DNA from: Hofstenia miamia
Lineage: Eukaryota; Xenacoelomorpha; Acoela
Direction: 5' to 3'
NCBI GenBank assembly: GCA_004352715.1
Contig: SCFE01000084.1
Span: 582,833-646,832 of the forward strand
Length of the DNA stretch: 64,000 nt
This document shows, one piece after another, positions 10,301 to 25,300 of this stretch. The translations under genes were made by a program, and so were the position numbers. The notes beneath the pieces were generated by a model that saw nothing but the letters and a program-made list of their open reading frames with translations, ran no database searches and was not told the origin of the DNA. Numbering within the stretch: the stretch's first letter is position 1; every line of letters begins with the position of its first letter.

Positions 10301-13300
10301 GACATTTTGACAATAAAGTGTGGTTGCAATATTATTGAGATTTTACACAAGAGAATAAACTTTAAAAATAAAAGCAGTTTTGTAAATTCACTGTTAAGAG
10401 ACTGCAATGCAAAAATGAATTAAGTAAAGCCTAGAAAATAAAAATATGTTAATAATAACTAGGGCAACCAAAAGCAACCTATAAAATTCTAAAATGTAAC
10501 CTAATGTGGAAAAACTGCATTTATGTAACAAAATACATACAATTTCTTATTAAATTGTAAACATATACGTACAGTGCTAAGCAAGCAAAAATGTTTTTAT
10601 GTTCTTAGGACAAAATAGCCAATTTTTAGACAATGGTTTTCCAGAAGGCCACAACTAATAGAGGAATGCATTTCTGCACCTGTTCATCAAAGTGCAGGAA
10701 AAGTCTTAGCGACATTTCTCATCAAAATGTGACTTGTTGTAGCACAATAAAACTAACAATCAGTCACATTGCACGTATATAAACTTGTTTATTGTAATTC
10801 TTAGACAATCCTGTTTAAAAACAAAAAACAAGCTATATAGCAATTTGGTTGTCCTAGTATTAACCCTTCATGACCTATGAGCTTTTGATAAAGAATACAA
10901 TACAAAGTTGGTTTTGAAATAGATGCTGAAATAATCCTGATTGCAAGTCTAACAAGGACGTGTGTAATTATTGGAATTGTGGGTATTTTCAGCACCTGGT
11001 ATTCTAGGTAAAAAAACTAGGGTTAAATGTACATTTAAAATTAATGTCTTCTTTGCGCTTGCTTAGAATGCTGAATTTGGGTGGTTGTAAAAATACTGAA
11101 AAAGTTGATTAAAATATCCATCAAATTGTAACACGTGCACCGCTACAAAAACGGTTCCTTTGATAATGAAATACAATTTGTGTAATCAGTTGCATGAGTA
11201 GCTTCAACGACTTTTGAACTGCGTTCGGTGGGTTTGATAAAATATGCATATTTTCTATAAAATATGGAACAGTCATAACTAGGGCCGACTAAATATGCAT
11301 TAAAATGCATAAAAGGGCTTTATTCGTGTTATTGTATATGCAAGAACTCGGTTTAACACTTTCGCTGCTGCCTTAAAATTCTAAATTCTTTCTTTATGCC
11401 ACTTGTTATTTTTATTGAAATAAAAAATTTTCGCAAGAAATAAGGCAAAAATTTGAACAGTTGCTAGCCAAAATACAAAGGTTTTCAAAAGCTGCTGATT
11501 AAGGACTTTGTTGAGTATTCTCTTCAAGAGTGCTTGCTTCTGGCACGCAGTCCAATGGCATTCCTGTGAAGTGAAGTGGGTATTCAGCTAATACAAGGCA
11601 TTTTTTCAGAAGCAATCGCGTCAGTATGACAACGGAAAACATTTATCACTACTGCGTGATTTATTTTATTTCTTGCATAAATCGGCCATTTTATTTTGTA
11701 TATTTAAACGGCCGTAGTCAAAACTGAAAACGTCATTGCCAGATAATTTTTTTACACGAAAACGTATAAATATGAACATGAATAAATTTATAGGAAAATG
11801 AATCACGAATTTGAAACATGTTTGTTATAGACTTGGATTGAAATAATGTCCTTGTGGATGCCTTGATTGATTTACAGATTTGTTTATTTCTAAATCTATA
11901 AACTCCGACTTAACTATTCAATAACAACATTGACATTGTGCTAGATTATCAAAACATTGTTAAAATAAAATATCCTACGAATGCAATCCGTGAACACCAC
12001 CCTCGGCCTGAGCAGCCGGAGTTCGTTTCTCAAAGCGTAAGTGTTCGGATCTCATTGACTGATGAAGAGCAACGACGGATTTGCAGCCGATGTCCTGAAG
12101 ACCATGTTGAATGCCGCTCATGAGATAAGGCATTATGCGCTGCACTGAACCCTTGTCCACGATGTTCCCGGAAACACCTTGAGCCACTTTAAGTTTATCT
12201 TGATCTCTAAACATAAACCACTAACAATCACATCAAGATATGGGCTCATGAATTTCATTTTAGTTGTATACAGCAGTGACGTATCCAAGTTTCCAGTATT
12301 GAATTTTTCGGGTAAAACTAAAAAATTCTGTAAAAAAATACATTAAAAACTACAATGTCAAAAATGTTTACTGTCTATATTTGGATTATTTTGAAGGATT
12401 CGTCAGGGCTTCACCACGTTCTTGATTACTAAGATCTCCCCCAGCATAAATACGCTACTAGTATACATTATAAAAAGTTGGAAAAATAAACTATTAGACT
12501 AATCAAACAATTTGTTAATGAGCATAATTAAGGGAAAAACAAACCGTATATCCTAAATTAAGGTGGATATTGTTGCAAATAAAACAAAATGGTTGAATGA
12601 ACGATGCCTACCTGTGAATTTGTTTAATAAATAAATTCGAATGCTAAATTCACAAATGAACGCAGTATTTGCGTTACAGAACCCAGAAAGAATTTGAATT
12701 AATTAAAAGTAAAGCAAAGCTACAAAGACAATAAGAAGCCAGCATGACGTAAAAATAGCGATTCAAATGAAACGAATGACTATGAACAATGGAACTGGGT
12801 TGTCACTGGAGGCTTGAAGTCCAGAAAAAGAACAAAATACTTTTTATATGATCTCTCTTGTTTAAGGGCAGACCAAATTTGCTTTTTGTGAAAAGGGAGG
12901 GCCAAGGATCTGAAATATTTGGCCAAGCAGGGGCATGACTACGTTGCATCACACATTCACCTACAAAACGTATTGCTAAAAATCACCACTATCACTGGGC
13001 GTAACACTATTAAATGAAGATTTATATTATCTGTAACTCTTTCATATATTGTATAATATTTGTAAATGTTTCCTTCCAAACATACAACGTATGTTAAAGA
13101 TCGACGAAGTACACAAAACTATAAAATGGTATGACAGTAGAAACCAAAACATACAAAAAATATAAATTTAAAATACCGTATTTTATGAAATACTCCCGCA
13201 TCGAAATTGCTCAGCAAACAACTAAATACTTCTTACTCTCTATCTAGCAAAATAAACGCTTATGTGGATTTCTTATCAAACAATGAATTCCGCCTTTGTT

Positions 13301-16300
13301 CTTAAACATTTAAACTATGAAGTGCGTTGAATGTTTGACATTCTAGTTTAACCAATATCCCAATTCCTAGAAAACTATGGACCTTCTCAATAAATTCCGA
13401 AAAAACATTTCAAATTATTCATAGTTCAGGAATTACTCTTGCAAGACGTCAACAAATAGACTAACGGGAAATCTTAAATTAGTTCAATTTTTAATTTAAT
13501 TCTACTAGTAAAATCTAACCTAATAAAACCTAGCAGCGAAAACTTAAAATCTGATTTCTAATTACTAAACAAGAGTTTAAAAGGATACAGTTCAAAGTTG
13601 TCAAAGACTATATTATATTGTAATACTATAATTTACAAAAGTAGTTCACAGGTAATTTGAAAAATCAAACTCATAAACTCAACATCTAGTGATAGTCNTC
13701 TAACCTAATAAAACCTAGCAGCGAAAACTTAAAATCTGATTTCTAATTACTAAACAAGCGTTTAAAGGGATACAGTTCAAAGTTGTCAATCACTATATTA
13801 TATTGTAATACTAAAGTTTACAAAAGTAGTTCACAGGTAATTTGAAAAATCAAACTCATAAACTCAACATCTAGTGATAGTCTACATGCAAATATAAAAG
13901 GTGGGGATTAACACAATTAGCATAAGATGCAAAGTTTATCAAACAGTTTTGTGGAGAGCGAAAATGCATGGTTCATCAAAGTTCAAATAAAGTTTGCATC
14001 TTTAGTCAAGACTATAAGGGTAAGCTAATATACTACTAACATATTCAAAATTCGTCACAAAAACACTGACATTCGATGTCAAACGTATGTTTCGAAAAAT
14101 GCACTAGCTAGTTACGGATTGCATACTAACCCCGAATTTGAAATGGCTCATTCACCAAATATTGAAATTGAGTCATTCAAAAAAAAAGGTAAATACGAAA
14201 TAAGTTCGTAAAGATGACAGACTTAGCAAAAAATTAAACCTTTGTATGAAAAATTAAGAATTTATAGCAACTAGTGTTTAAAATGTAGACTAAAAATTAA
14301 AGTAAACAAGGTGTCGCTGACATTTGTACACAGTACTCACAATTCCAAGAATTTTCGACTATAAATGCATTGTCATTCGGTAGTACTAAGCAACATTCAA
14401 AAACAAAAAAGGAACCAACACATATCAAAAAAATCCTATAAGGTAGTGAACTTGATTTGTTGTCACGGTAATACATACTCCAATATTATAAAAGTTACCC
14501 CAATACTGTTATATATTTTCCAAGCCCACCCAATATTTGGTAAGCCTAAAATATTTCTGCTACGCCCAAATCTAACCTTGGTTTATATATTTGCATAAAA
14601 AACTCCCGCTGAAATTTCTTAGCAAAAAATCTATGTATTTTACAATTGTTAGTTTACATTAGAAATCTGAAGGCCCTATAAATATAAAGTCGGGAGTTGT
14701 GAATCTTGCATATCAATGTATTCCGTTATAACTGAACTAACTTAAGATCAAAACTTTAATGGGTACTTAAATTATGGTGGACAAAAAAATGTCAGTTCAA
14801 AATTAACACAAATCAAATATCATCAAAGTTTCAAACAAAACCAGTATAATGCTACCAATAAAATTAGAAGACATTCTCCATTAACTCCTGACTAGAAACA
14901 CAACCCACTTAAGAAACATTTAACAAACTAAAAGTGGGACATTTGCAAAATTACAATATAGAATTTAAGAGTGACCACAAATACTTCAGTTAAACATGAT
15001 TGGAAAAAATAACTGTCTTTGTATTTACATGGAATTTTATTGAAAAATATGCAGCATCAATATTCTGGAAATTGGGCATTACCTATTTTAATACAAAAAT
15101 AGACGTATTAGTGAAAACATCAATATTTAGGAGTACCTAATGAAAATAGAATGCCTTCATTTCTCTGCACTGGGGAAATTGTGCAGATGCAGCAACAACA
15201 GCAATTGGTTTTTGGAAAGTACTTGACTTCCTAAGTATGAGGAAAATACACATAAGAGTGAAACTGTGATTAATGGGTTTGCTTCTGAAAAACTGGATGA
15301 ATGACAATAAGGGGAGTAAGTTTGCTCATTTATGTGCAAAAAAGTAGCAATGTTGGAAAATCCGGTTAGTACGAACCCGTCATCAACATCACTAAAACTG
15401 TAAAATGATAACAAAGATTGTAATAAAGCTACATGCATCGAAACACAGTGGATGACATCAAATCTTACCCCAAATCGCTGCAATAAGCAATATAATGAAA
15501 TAATGAACAGTAAGATTTATATATAGCATAGTAAACACTATATAAAAATCACAGAGATATATTTTAGCCACTTTTTCAAAATCTATGATATGCCAATACA
15601 ATTTTAGTTTCTAAAGGATAATTTTAAACAACTATTACTGAACAGCTATTCTAAAAGTATTTTTTCCAGATTGAAAAGAAAAAACGATCACTAAGCAATC
15701 GATTTATTTGCATATTAACTAGGAAGTTAGCTGGTAAACACTTGTCATACTAGTTAGGCTAGCTCATTAAATGACGTGCCAGGGCACCAAATTAAAACCA
15801 ATGTCAATAATAGAGACAGCGCACTTTTAAATGTTCGTTCTAAGCGCACAAATAGCTTTCCATCAATTGAAGCTAAAGAAAAAATAATGCCGAACAAACG
15901 TGTGATAATGGAATTGGCATTTGAAAAAACAAAGAGATAATCTCTTGTTTCGTTTATCTTCCGGTAGAAGCTGTTAGATTACCTACCAATTTAATTAAAT
16001 TGCCACGTGCTTTCACAGGATTCTAAGTAGATGGACATTTTTTATCCCAGAAAGAGAAAGCCGCAAGGCAAGACATGAGTTTGATAAACAAGTACACTTG
16101 CTTTGTCGATAACAACGATTAGAATAAAATTTTTCAAATTGGATAACCATTTACATTTGGTCAATACATCACTTCTAGATTATAATGATAATAATAGTAA
16201 CCTATTGAAAAGAAGTAAGAAATGCAGAAAGTGAAAAGAAACAGTTGCATGCAAAACAAGATCAAGAAAACGAGGACCGTTTTCAGCTCAGTCAAGGAGT

Positions 16301-19300
16301 CAACCAGCTTTGGAATTTCCAAAACATTAACTGATAAAAAACACCATTATATTTTTAGACTGATTTGGATCTTTGTCTGGATACGATAATGAAAACCATC
16401 TCTTATTTTTATTTATTATATTTATAACATTCGTTGATTTAAATAAAAAAATTTATTAATATCATTTAAATATGGAAATGCTAAATGTGTAATCGTAAAC
16501 ATTTAAAGAAACACCTGCACAATGGAATCAGTAGTAAAATAGGAAATTTGATTAAAATGTTTCTTCTTAAAACCTTAATCGCATCGAAATAGTGATTGAG
16601 GAATGGAGATAAAACTTCTAATATATAAAACGAGTTATTATTCTATAGATTTTAGAAAATCTTTGATAGTGATGTAATCTATTTTTAAAGCTTTTAAAAT
16701 TGTACACACATTCGTTATTTATAGCTCTCTCATTAAGAGAAAATTGAGTTATATGTATCAATAGAATAATTTATGGCCAATTCTGAGAAATACCAAGACA
16801 TTGAATGTTGTAAATTCAATTTCAAAGATTTATTACAATTCAATTGACCTACAACTTTTCTATTAAATTTGTGAAGATAGACATAATGATAGAAATACGC
16901 CAGAAATGAAATTTCGCCTGAGAATCAGGTTTCCCTTCAAATGAAAGAATGGAACTATAAAAGATTTTTATTCCATTGTTTTTGACCATTTGAAGCTACA
17001 CATAAAGCCTAAAACTGCAAGTTAGATAAATTATATTAAAAAACGTACCAATTTGATTTCAAATTAAAAAAATGTGAAGGCCTTTAAATAACATTTCACT
17101 TATAAAGATATTGAATTGTGCTAACATGGCATTTATTTTTTCCGTACTTTTTAATGAATTTTTTGCCATATTGTTAAAATTTCGACTGAACTACTCTGCT
17201 ATAAAAATGAAAAATTCTTTTAAACTATAAAATCTATTCCATGATACCACTGCCATTCATGTAAATTTATAAAAGCATTCCTTGAAAATTTCTCGGTTTA
17301 AAATTATTGTTAGATTTTAATATAAAAAAGATAATCAGGATGTGAAGATAATCATGAGAGAAGGCAGCTGATTGAAGCTAGACATCCTGCGTATATAGTC
17401 ATATACTATAGGTTTTATTAAACCATATAACAACCAGACCATATCATATTTGCTGTCTAATAAATGTCTAAAACAAGTTTAAATTTTCAAGGAAGTCATG
17501 CACATATTTAACAGGTGGCAAACGTGTCAAATACTTGGACCCACAATTCGACTCGACCCGCAAATAACTTAACCAAATATTGATCCGAATTGGATTTGCC
17601 TTTTACCACTGAAACACTGTATTGATATGCACAGACAAAGTAAATAGAGTAAAGATTAACGGTTATAAAACGTTATAAATCCGTAAGTACGACGGATTCC
17701 TAAACCTCCAAAATTTCCCCTTATCAATCACTGGCCGGTCTGCAAGCCTGACTTAAACAAAATTAGACATAATTGCCTCATATTAGAATTGTTGGATGCA
17801 ACCGTTTTTGTGTTATTTCTCCTATGAAGACTCACACAAATATATATATANNNNNNNNNNNNNNNNNNNNNNNNNNNNNNNNNNNNNNNNNNNNNNNNNN
17901 NNNNNNNNNNNNNNNNNNNNNNNNNNNNNNNNNNNNNNNNNNNNNNNNNNNNNNNNNNNNNNNNNNNNNNNNNNNNNNNNNNNNNNNNNNNNNATATATA
18001 TATATATATATATTTTTTTTCCAATCTTACAGGGTGTCAATGATTGACCATGAATTTCAATGCTGGACCTTGGATTTCATTATTGATATCTCCTTGTAAG
18101 AGGTCTTCAGGGATATTCTCTGAATTGTAAGTCAGAACTAATTTCCTACAAGTGATTGCAAATTCATCGAGAATTCTGAAATTCTTAAAACAAAACAATA
18201 AAAAACTAACAGAATTACATTAGAATAATTTAGGATTTAAATGAGATACATAACTCTTTTTCTATGAAACATGGTGCATTTTAGAGCTAAATGACATATC
18301 ACATTCCTTAAGTACATGCATGAGCGTTGATTTGTATGAAAAATGAAAATAAATTTTACAAATTTAAAAACAATTAACTGAAATGACGAAATTGCTAATA
18401 ACACATACTCATTAGCGAATATCGCTATAATTAACAAAAGTTTATTAGCAAATTTGAAATGTACATACGAGAAATATCTCTGCTGTGCGGATTTATTCAC
18501 TCCCATTGCGTCCAGAGAACCCATGCCACGATAACGTTTGAGACGTACACCTTCTTGGAAGAAGTACTCGCCAGGAGCCTCCGTTGTACCAGCCAACATC
18601 GACCCCATCATTACTAAAATACATATATATAGAGTTAATGTCAATATATTTTGACCCCAAAAAAACTTCTAACTAGGGTTGTCATTTCATTCAAGAAAAA
18701 ATTAACAAGTTTTTTTGATACAAAAGAGCCTGTTTTAAAGAAATAAAAACATTTAAGTGGGTCTGTGAGATAAAAATTGAGGGGAAGGCGAAGCCTGACA
18801 TTTAAAGCAAGGAAGTCTGAAGATTGTCTTTCAATTTCGAATTTTTTCATTCAAAAATTATTAACATTGCTTTTTTATAAATTTACTACAACAGCCAAAT
18901 ACATGCACTGCGCAGAGGCAAGCACAGGCTATATTGCGTAATATTTATGACCGTTAGAAAATCCAAATCAATATGTTTTCAACCGTTACAAGTTCAGCAA
19001 TATGGTAAGTTAACTTATTGTTATCAAAAAAATCGCATTAATGAAATAGCAGACATTGAAAAAAGTGACTGTAAGATATTATAAGAAAGTCATTAAAAAG
19101 AGCCCAAAAGCTACTAGTCACCTAAAGGTGATCAATGATCAAGTGGCAACTATACTACGAACATTTGCAGCACTAGAAATTGGCAAAATTATATAATATC
19201 TTAGTACTTTGTTAAACATGGCTAACCCACATTTGAACCAATAAAGGCGCTTTAAAATGTGCATAAATAACGAAATGTTAACCACACTCATTGGCTCAGT

Positions 19301-22300
19301 CTACCCCATATTTTCAATCCTGTTCCTGGAAGTGTCAACGTAATAATGGATATAATGCATATAATGTGGGGAATGTTTTCTTGCATATAATGTATGTTTG
19401 TTTACTCATCTTAGTTTTTCAGAAATTTGACAATTACAATTCTCAGATAAATTAATTTGGGAAAGTATATCATACATAGAAGTGTCAAAATCAATCATAA
19501 TTTAGTTGAAAAGATACATTGCGAAATTTTGCATGTGATATTTTAAAAACATTACTCATTAAGTTTAAATTTAATGGCAAATAATTGTACAAGTTCAAAA
19601 ATATCGTATTATTAAGGTTACTTACCATTGTCATGCAATGATATTTTACTGCAATTATAAAGGGCCAATATCTATAAGAAATTATATAAAACTGTATTCT
19701 ATGAAAACCCAGAAAATTTATACTTTTTATAAATATTTCTTCAATTCTTTTTATCACCTTAGATATGTTTGGAATGTCCATTACAATATGTTTAAACAAA
19801 AATCTCAGGAAAAATGTTTTGGCAATTCATAAACAGTATTGACGTTTTATAACATAAACAATGTGATTTGTCAAATTTGGTGGAATCGCACAAAATCACG
19901 TCACAACGCTAATTATCTCGGGTGGTTAGACCCGAGATAATTAGCGTTGTGACGTGATTTTGTAACTGCTCTTGCTGACCGTAGACTTAAGGTTAATTTA
20001 GGATACAGCAATAAACGAAATACAGGGCGTCCCAAAAATGTAACACTTTTACATTGCAATTAATTTTTTATGTTAGATTGAAATTCATAGTGTTTTTGTC
20101 AACAGATGGAGTACATTAAGGACATTTTTTCCTGAAAGAATGAAGTAATAATTCCTATTTGAAAACTAATTCAGTTATTTTTGTGTTTAGCACTGATCTC
20201 TGCAGTAAATGAAATGTTCGATTCATGCAGGCATTTTGCCTAACACCAAAGTTATCTGTACATGATAAGGATACAGATTCAAATCCATTCGCAAGATTCT
20301 ATGGATAGAGTTTCGTTAGTGCAAGCCCCTGAGAACGTCTGCGAATTGACTTTTTAAGAATTTGAACCGCAGAGTTTCTGAATGCATTGACATTGCTTAC
20401 CGACCTGCCAATACTTTGTTTGCGTGATCTTGTTTCATTCAGATTGTGTACAGTCCCATGTTCTCTAAATTTTTCCACTTGGTATTGAATCATACGGCGA
20501 TTTGGTTTTGCTCTTGTTTCAAAATGAGCTGCAAACCGTCTTTGAGTCGTCACATAGGACTAGGTTTCAATGTACCACTCCACAATTTTTGTCCTTTGCT
20601 CATATGTGTACACCATCTTGGCCAAAATATTAAAATATTGGTGTCAAACAAATCTCCTATTCTTAACTACTCACACCTGAAAAGATGAAAGTGTCAGAGT
20701 AAAGAATTAAAAGCACAGACCAAAACATATGTGTTACAATTTTTTGGAACACCCTGTACTTGGCTTTGAAACACAAATATGCTCTTAATGCAGGAGGGGA
20801 TATTTCTATACTAAAACATTAAAATTAATTTTGAACAGAATTAAACCTTGAAATAAGACTTCAGCTTAGATAAACTTTATGACTACAAAAATGCACTGGT
20901 ACTTAAGTCGCCAAAAAGGTATAAATATTCATGTGTACATATATAATTATAAACTACCAGGTGCAACTAAAACTACTGCGACAACTTCAAAGGCAAATTT
21001 GGAAGTGTTGTGCAACTACAACAAAAATGAAAACAATCGCCTTCTTTGGTATTTTTGGTGACGCCCGTCATGACTAAATCAGGAACTTAAATCTGAAAAA
21101 TCATGTTATGAAATATTTAGCAAACAGCTGCCAAATATACGTGAAGTCTGTCACACTCACCAGCACCTCGAATTCGAAAACAATCATAAATAATGAAAAG
21201 AATGATTTGCGGAGATTGAAGGCGAATTGCAATTAACGATATTGAAATCTCAAAAGCTGAAAAATTTCAATACATACAATAAAATAATGGTAACTTAGAA
21301 AGAAACCAATTGAGATACTAGCATAAAATTATACATTAACGTTGCTAAATTATTAAAATAAGAAGACCTTCAAATGGAACTCAATCATTCAAGAAAAACT
21401 CCATGTGCAATTGGGTTGGCTTCATAAATTAATAAATGTCCATTCAGGTTAACCAAGTGGTCTACAAATTTATATTCCATAATGAAAAATGTTGGTTATA
21501 TAAGATAGACGAAGTTCAAGATTTGAAAAAAAAACTTCGCTTCCAATGACTAAAAATTTTAGAGATTAATAATTAAATGAATTTTAAAAATTAATAAACT
21601 TAATTAAGGTGCAAAAGAAAATATTTCTTTAGAACATTAGCTGTGGGAAATGTATTAAAATATCAAATGAAAGTTGTATAAACAAATACTATCTACACAA
21701 ATTGAATCCGGCAATTCGTTGATGTTTGATGGTGGGGAGTTTAAAGGCTTGTGCATGTGAACGCTTGACGTGCTTCTTTACTTCTAAGTGTGGAGGATCC
21801 ACATTTAAATCACACGTGATGACACTAAATTGCGGGGTGTCTCTTGACCCAACAGAAATATGGGAATCTTCCGTCAAACATGCTGGAGACGCATCAATAC
21901 TTTGAATGGTGCAATCATCGACATAGGATGGGGTTTGCGATAGTGGCTTCCTAACATTAGCGGATATAATCTTGGAGTTGCAAAGTAACGAGTCGATTTG
22001 GTCTTCAATGTCTTTAAGACGAACATTAACTTGATGGGTTTTCGGGGTAAGAATATCGGGTAGCTCTTTGACGGGTGGGTTTTGAAACTTTTTTAGTTTG
22101 CATTGGATTCTAAATTTATTAACTTCCCGACTTTCGACCTCCAACTGTTCACTGTGAATTCGTGGACGCGCAACAGGACATACATCATTTAACCATAGAG
22201 GATGTGGCCCACGGAGAATGCTAATGTCCATATTTTGATAGTGACCGCGCCTGGTTAAGACCATTCCTGCCCTCCTGCATTAATACGACGAACATGTATC

Positions 22301-25300
22301 CACTGAAGCGAGCAAATAAAAAACCAACACTCGATTTACTAACGCACCTGTCTGTCCTTAATAAATTTTGTTATACAATGGATTTGTCATTAGCCACCTT
22401 GCGTTAAAAACAATAAATCACTAATGAAAGTATTTATAATATGAAGTATTGATACTGGCTTAATCCCTGGTTAATCAAAATTTAATACTTGACAAACTTA
22501 CATGTTAAATAAATCGATGAAATTCCCGGTTTTTATTGTAAAAAAACTCTTAATGATATGGCTTGGAGTTCCAAAATATTTTAATGGGTTATTTAAAGGA
22601 ATTATAAATAACCCTTTTTTACCGAAACCCGAAAAAATTACGAATTTTAAAATATAATTTAATAATAAATTGCTAGTAGAAGTCAAAACAAAAGTAACCT
22701 CAAGGTCAAAAATTCTAAAAATGTTAACTACATATACATATAGATGTGATTCTCAGTGAAAACGATAAAAATGTAATAGGAGACCAAAACATAGCTAAAT
22801 TAAAATAAAATAAAATGTTATTCAACATAGAAAAGTTAGATAACAAAGCTTGGGCAGTGCAAAGTCCATATAGACTGATAAATGAAATTTGAATTGCTTT
22901 GCAATGATAACATATTTCGGAATGAATATTAAAATATGGCATGGGAATAATTGAATTATATAATTAATTGTATTATTATTATTATTATTTTATAAAAATC
23001 ACGATTCCTAATAAAGCATATTTTTTAAAAAAATGCATTGGAAACTTTTTTGTGAACTTCAACAATTCATGTCGATGCCTGTAAAAAACTTAGTGCTGAT
23101 TATATTGAAAAGACCTTGTATAAAATACCTTAGATTGCAACCGCACAAGATATACCTTAAGCTTATCTTTCTCCAAATAATGAAAATATTTCTAATCCAT
23201 TTTAACGCAAATTTGAATCAATTTAAGATTTATAAAATTAAAGTGCATCGAAAATACATTTAATTTTATAATTTCAAAATTATAAAATTGAAGAATAAAA
23301 TTTACATTTTGGAAATTAGGATTAGCATCATATACTTTTCTATATTTCAATTTAGAATCTTCAATTTCAGTGTATAGAGTTTTTGAAGTATCTATCATAT
23401 CACATTTTGGTGGAGCAAACCGACAAATTTAAGAATTTTTTTTGAAAAATAATATAAGAATGGGTTAAAATGCGTCGAGTTGGTATTAATTTTCGGTCCA
23501 TGTCTATCTCTGTCGGGAAACCACATATATGAATAATATAAACGAAATTATAGGCAATAATATACATATAAATATGCACAATCATTTATAAGACTATCAC
23601 TGCCTGCAATTTACTCCTAGGCATAAAACAAGTCAATGGGGGTCTTTGGAAAAGTTTAGAACAGCAGAGCAGACGATTCGAAGACTGATTATTAATATTT
23701 AACATGATTATCTACAAAGAGACACAATGTCTCAAATTATTGATTATAATTCAATCAACATGTGATAGACTGCAAGTGGTATTTATTCTAAAAAGAAAGG
23801 AAACTCTCTCCAAATAAGCGAGTAATATGCAAATTAGTCGAAATGTCAAAATAAAACAATTGTGACCGACCATACTGCAGAAAGTAAAAGGGTGCATGTG
23901 GCATAGCAGGTTAGGAGAGACGATGTACAAGGATATAATTCAATGCCATCACTACGAATCCTTATACAATATTCCCTCGATTATCATGGGATAACACAAT
24001 GTTCATAGCAATAACATGTATTCCCAAATGCGAAATATATACAAGCAAAAGAGAGAAATTTGAAAGGAAATACTCATGAACACTGCTGCTATTTCTGGCG
24101 TTGAACGCTCGTATTGAGACGAACATAAGATTGAGCATAACGTGTTGTACGACACAGCTTAGAACGAATAGACTTTCCATGTCTTGTCGTTTTCACTCAC
24201 TTCCAGCTTGTGCAAATCGTCTTTTCTTCCACGTAGGTATTTTTGAAAATGTTTCCGTGCCTGCTGCTTTCTACGTTCCTTTATGGAAACAATAAGTCTG
24301 GTCTCACAGCATCTCTCTGCCCGGTGTTTAGTTTTCTCAATCTTCTTTTCATCTTCTTGGGTTAAAGAGTAAGCAAACACAGGGTTCCCGTAATCAATTA
24401 AACCTAGGACATTTTGTTTCAGGTATATCGTAAGAACCTTGCGAGGAGCACCACAATCGCGAAGCTTATACATCATGTACAGTGCTGAATTAGCTTTCTG
24501 AAGGCTGCGTCTAACGTGTGACTTCCATTTTAGGTCCCCAGTAAGTACAAATCCAAGAAGTGTATCTTCATCAACAGTTCGGATGCATGAATCTTGAATA
24601 ATTGTACAGGGGAGCAACCTAGCGATCTGACCACGGCTGCGTGAAAAATCAAATATCAGTTCTTTGGTTTTATCGACATTGAGTATCAGCTTATGTTCTT
24701 CGCATTTACGTATAAGGTCATTAATTGTGTGTTGGTAACTTTGGAATTGCGACTTATCTTTAACCTCTGCTAATAAGTTTGTGTCGTCAACATACTTCAC
24801 TGAAATCTGATCGTTATTCGGTGGTTAATGTGATACCCTCATATCATCGGTAAAAATGACAAAAAGCAAGGGAGATATAACTTCACTCTGTGGAACGCCG
24901 ACGTAAATTGTAACTTTCATACTTCTTGCATCAGAGATAATTGTAACGATACATCGTTCACTAATAAAACGGATAATCCAATGTATTATCCAATATGGAA
25001 TACGTAAATCAATAAGTTTCTGGACCAATTTAATATGATGTATTGTATCAAAGGCGTTTGAAAAATCAAGCAACAGAAGAATCGACGAAACCTAACTTCT
25101 CTATCATAAAATGTATAATCTCTATAAAAGCATCCGTCGTTTAAACCCCTTTGCGATATGCGAATTGAAAGTGCTCCAAACTGATTTCTTGCAGTAAATA
25201 GCGCTTCATTATCTTTTGACACGCTTTGCCTGCAAAGACGTAACAGTGATTGGCCTGAGGTCTTTTATTTTCGTAGGCTTAGAAATTTTCATTAGCGGCC

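Larger units (their letters stand above)
7344..11978 (-). other. IMPDH intron 11
   Basis: 4635 bp. Holds a Tc1/mariner-type transposase end near 7947-8296 and a GC-rich patch of unknown origin at about 8500-9066. The remainder, about 9.1-11.98 kb, is AT-rich with no recognised gene or repeat. Confidence 0.9.
12207..18468 (-). other. IMPDH intron 10
   Basis: 6262 bp, AT-rich. Contains the 184-bp duplicated segment with an N at the junction (13514-13882), a short repeat at about 17511-17560 resembling one at 39117, and a TA microsatellite with gap. No gene recognised. Confidence 0.9.

Noticed and set aside
11938-12123. Plus-strand ORF over IMPDH exon 11
   Set aside because: Antisense shadow of a confirmed exon.
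15157-15483. 108-codon minus-strand ORF in IMPDH intron 10
   Set aside because: Low-complexity hydrophobic composition and no motif; length is within chance for the region.
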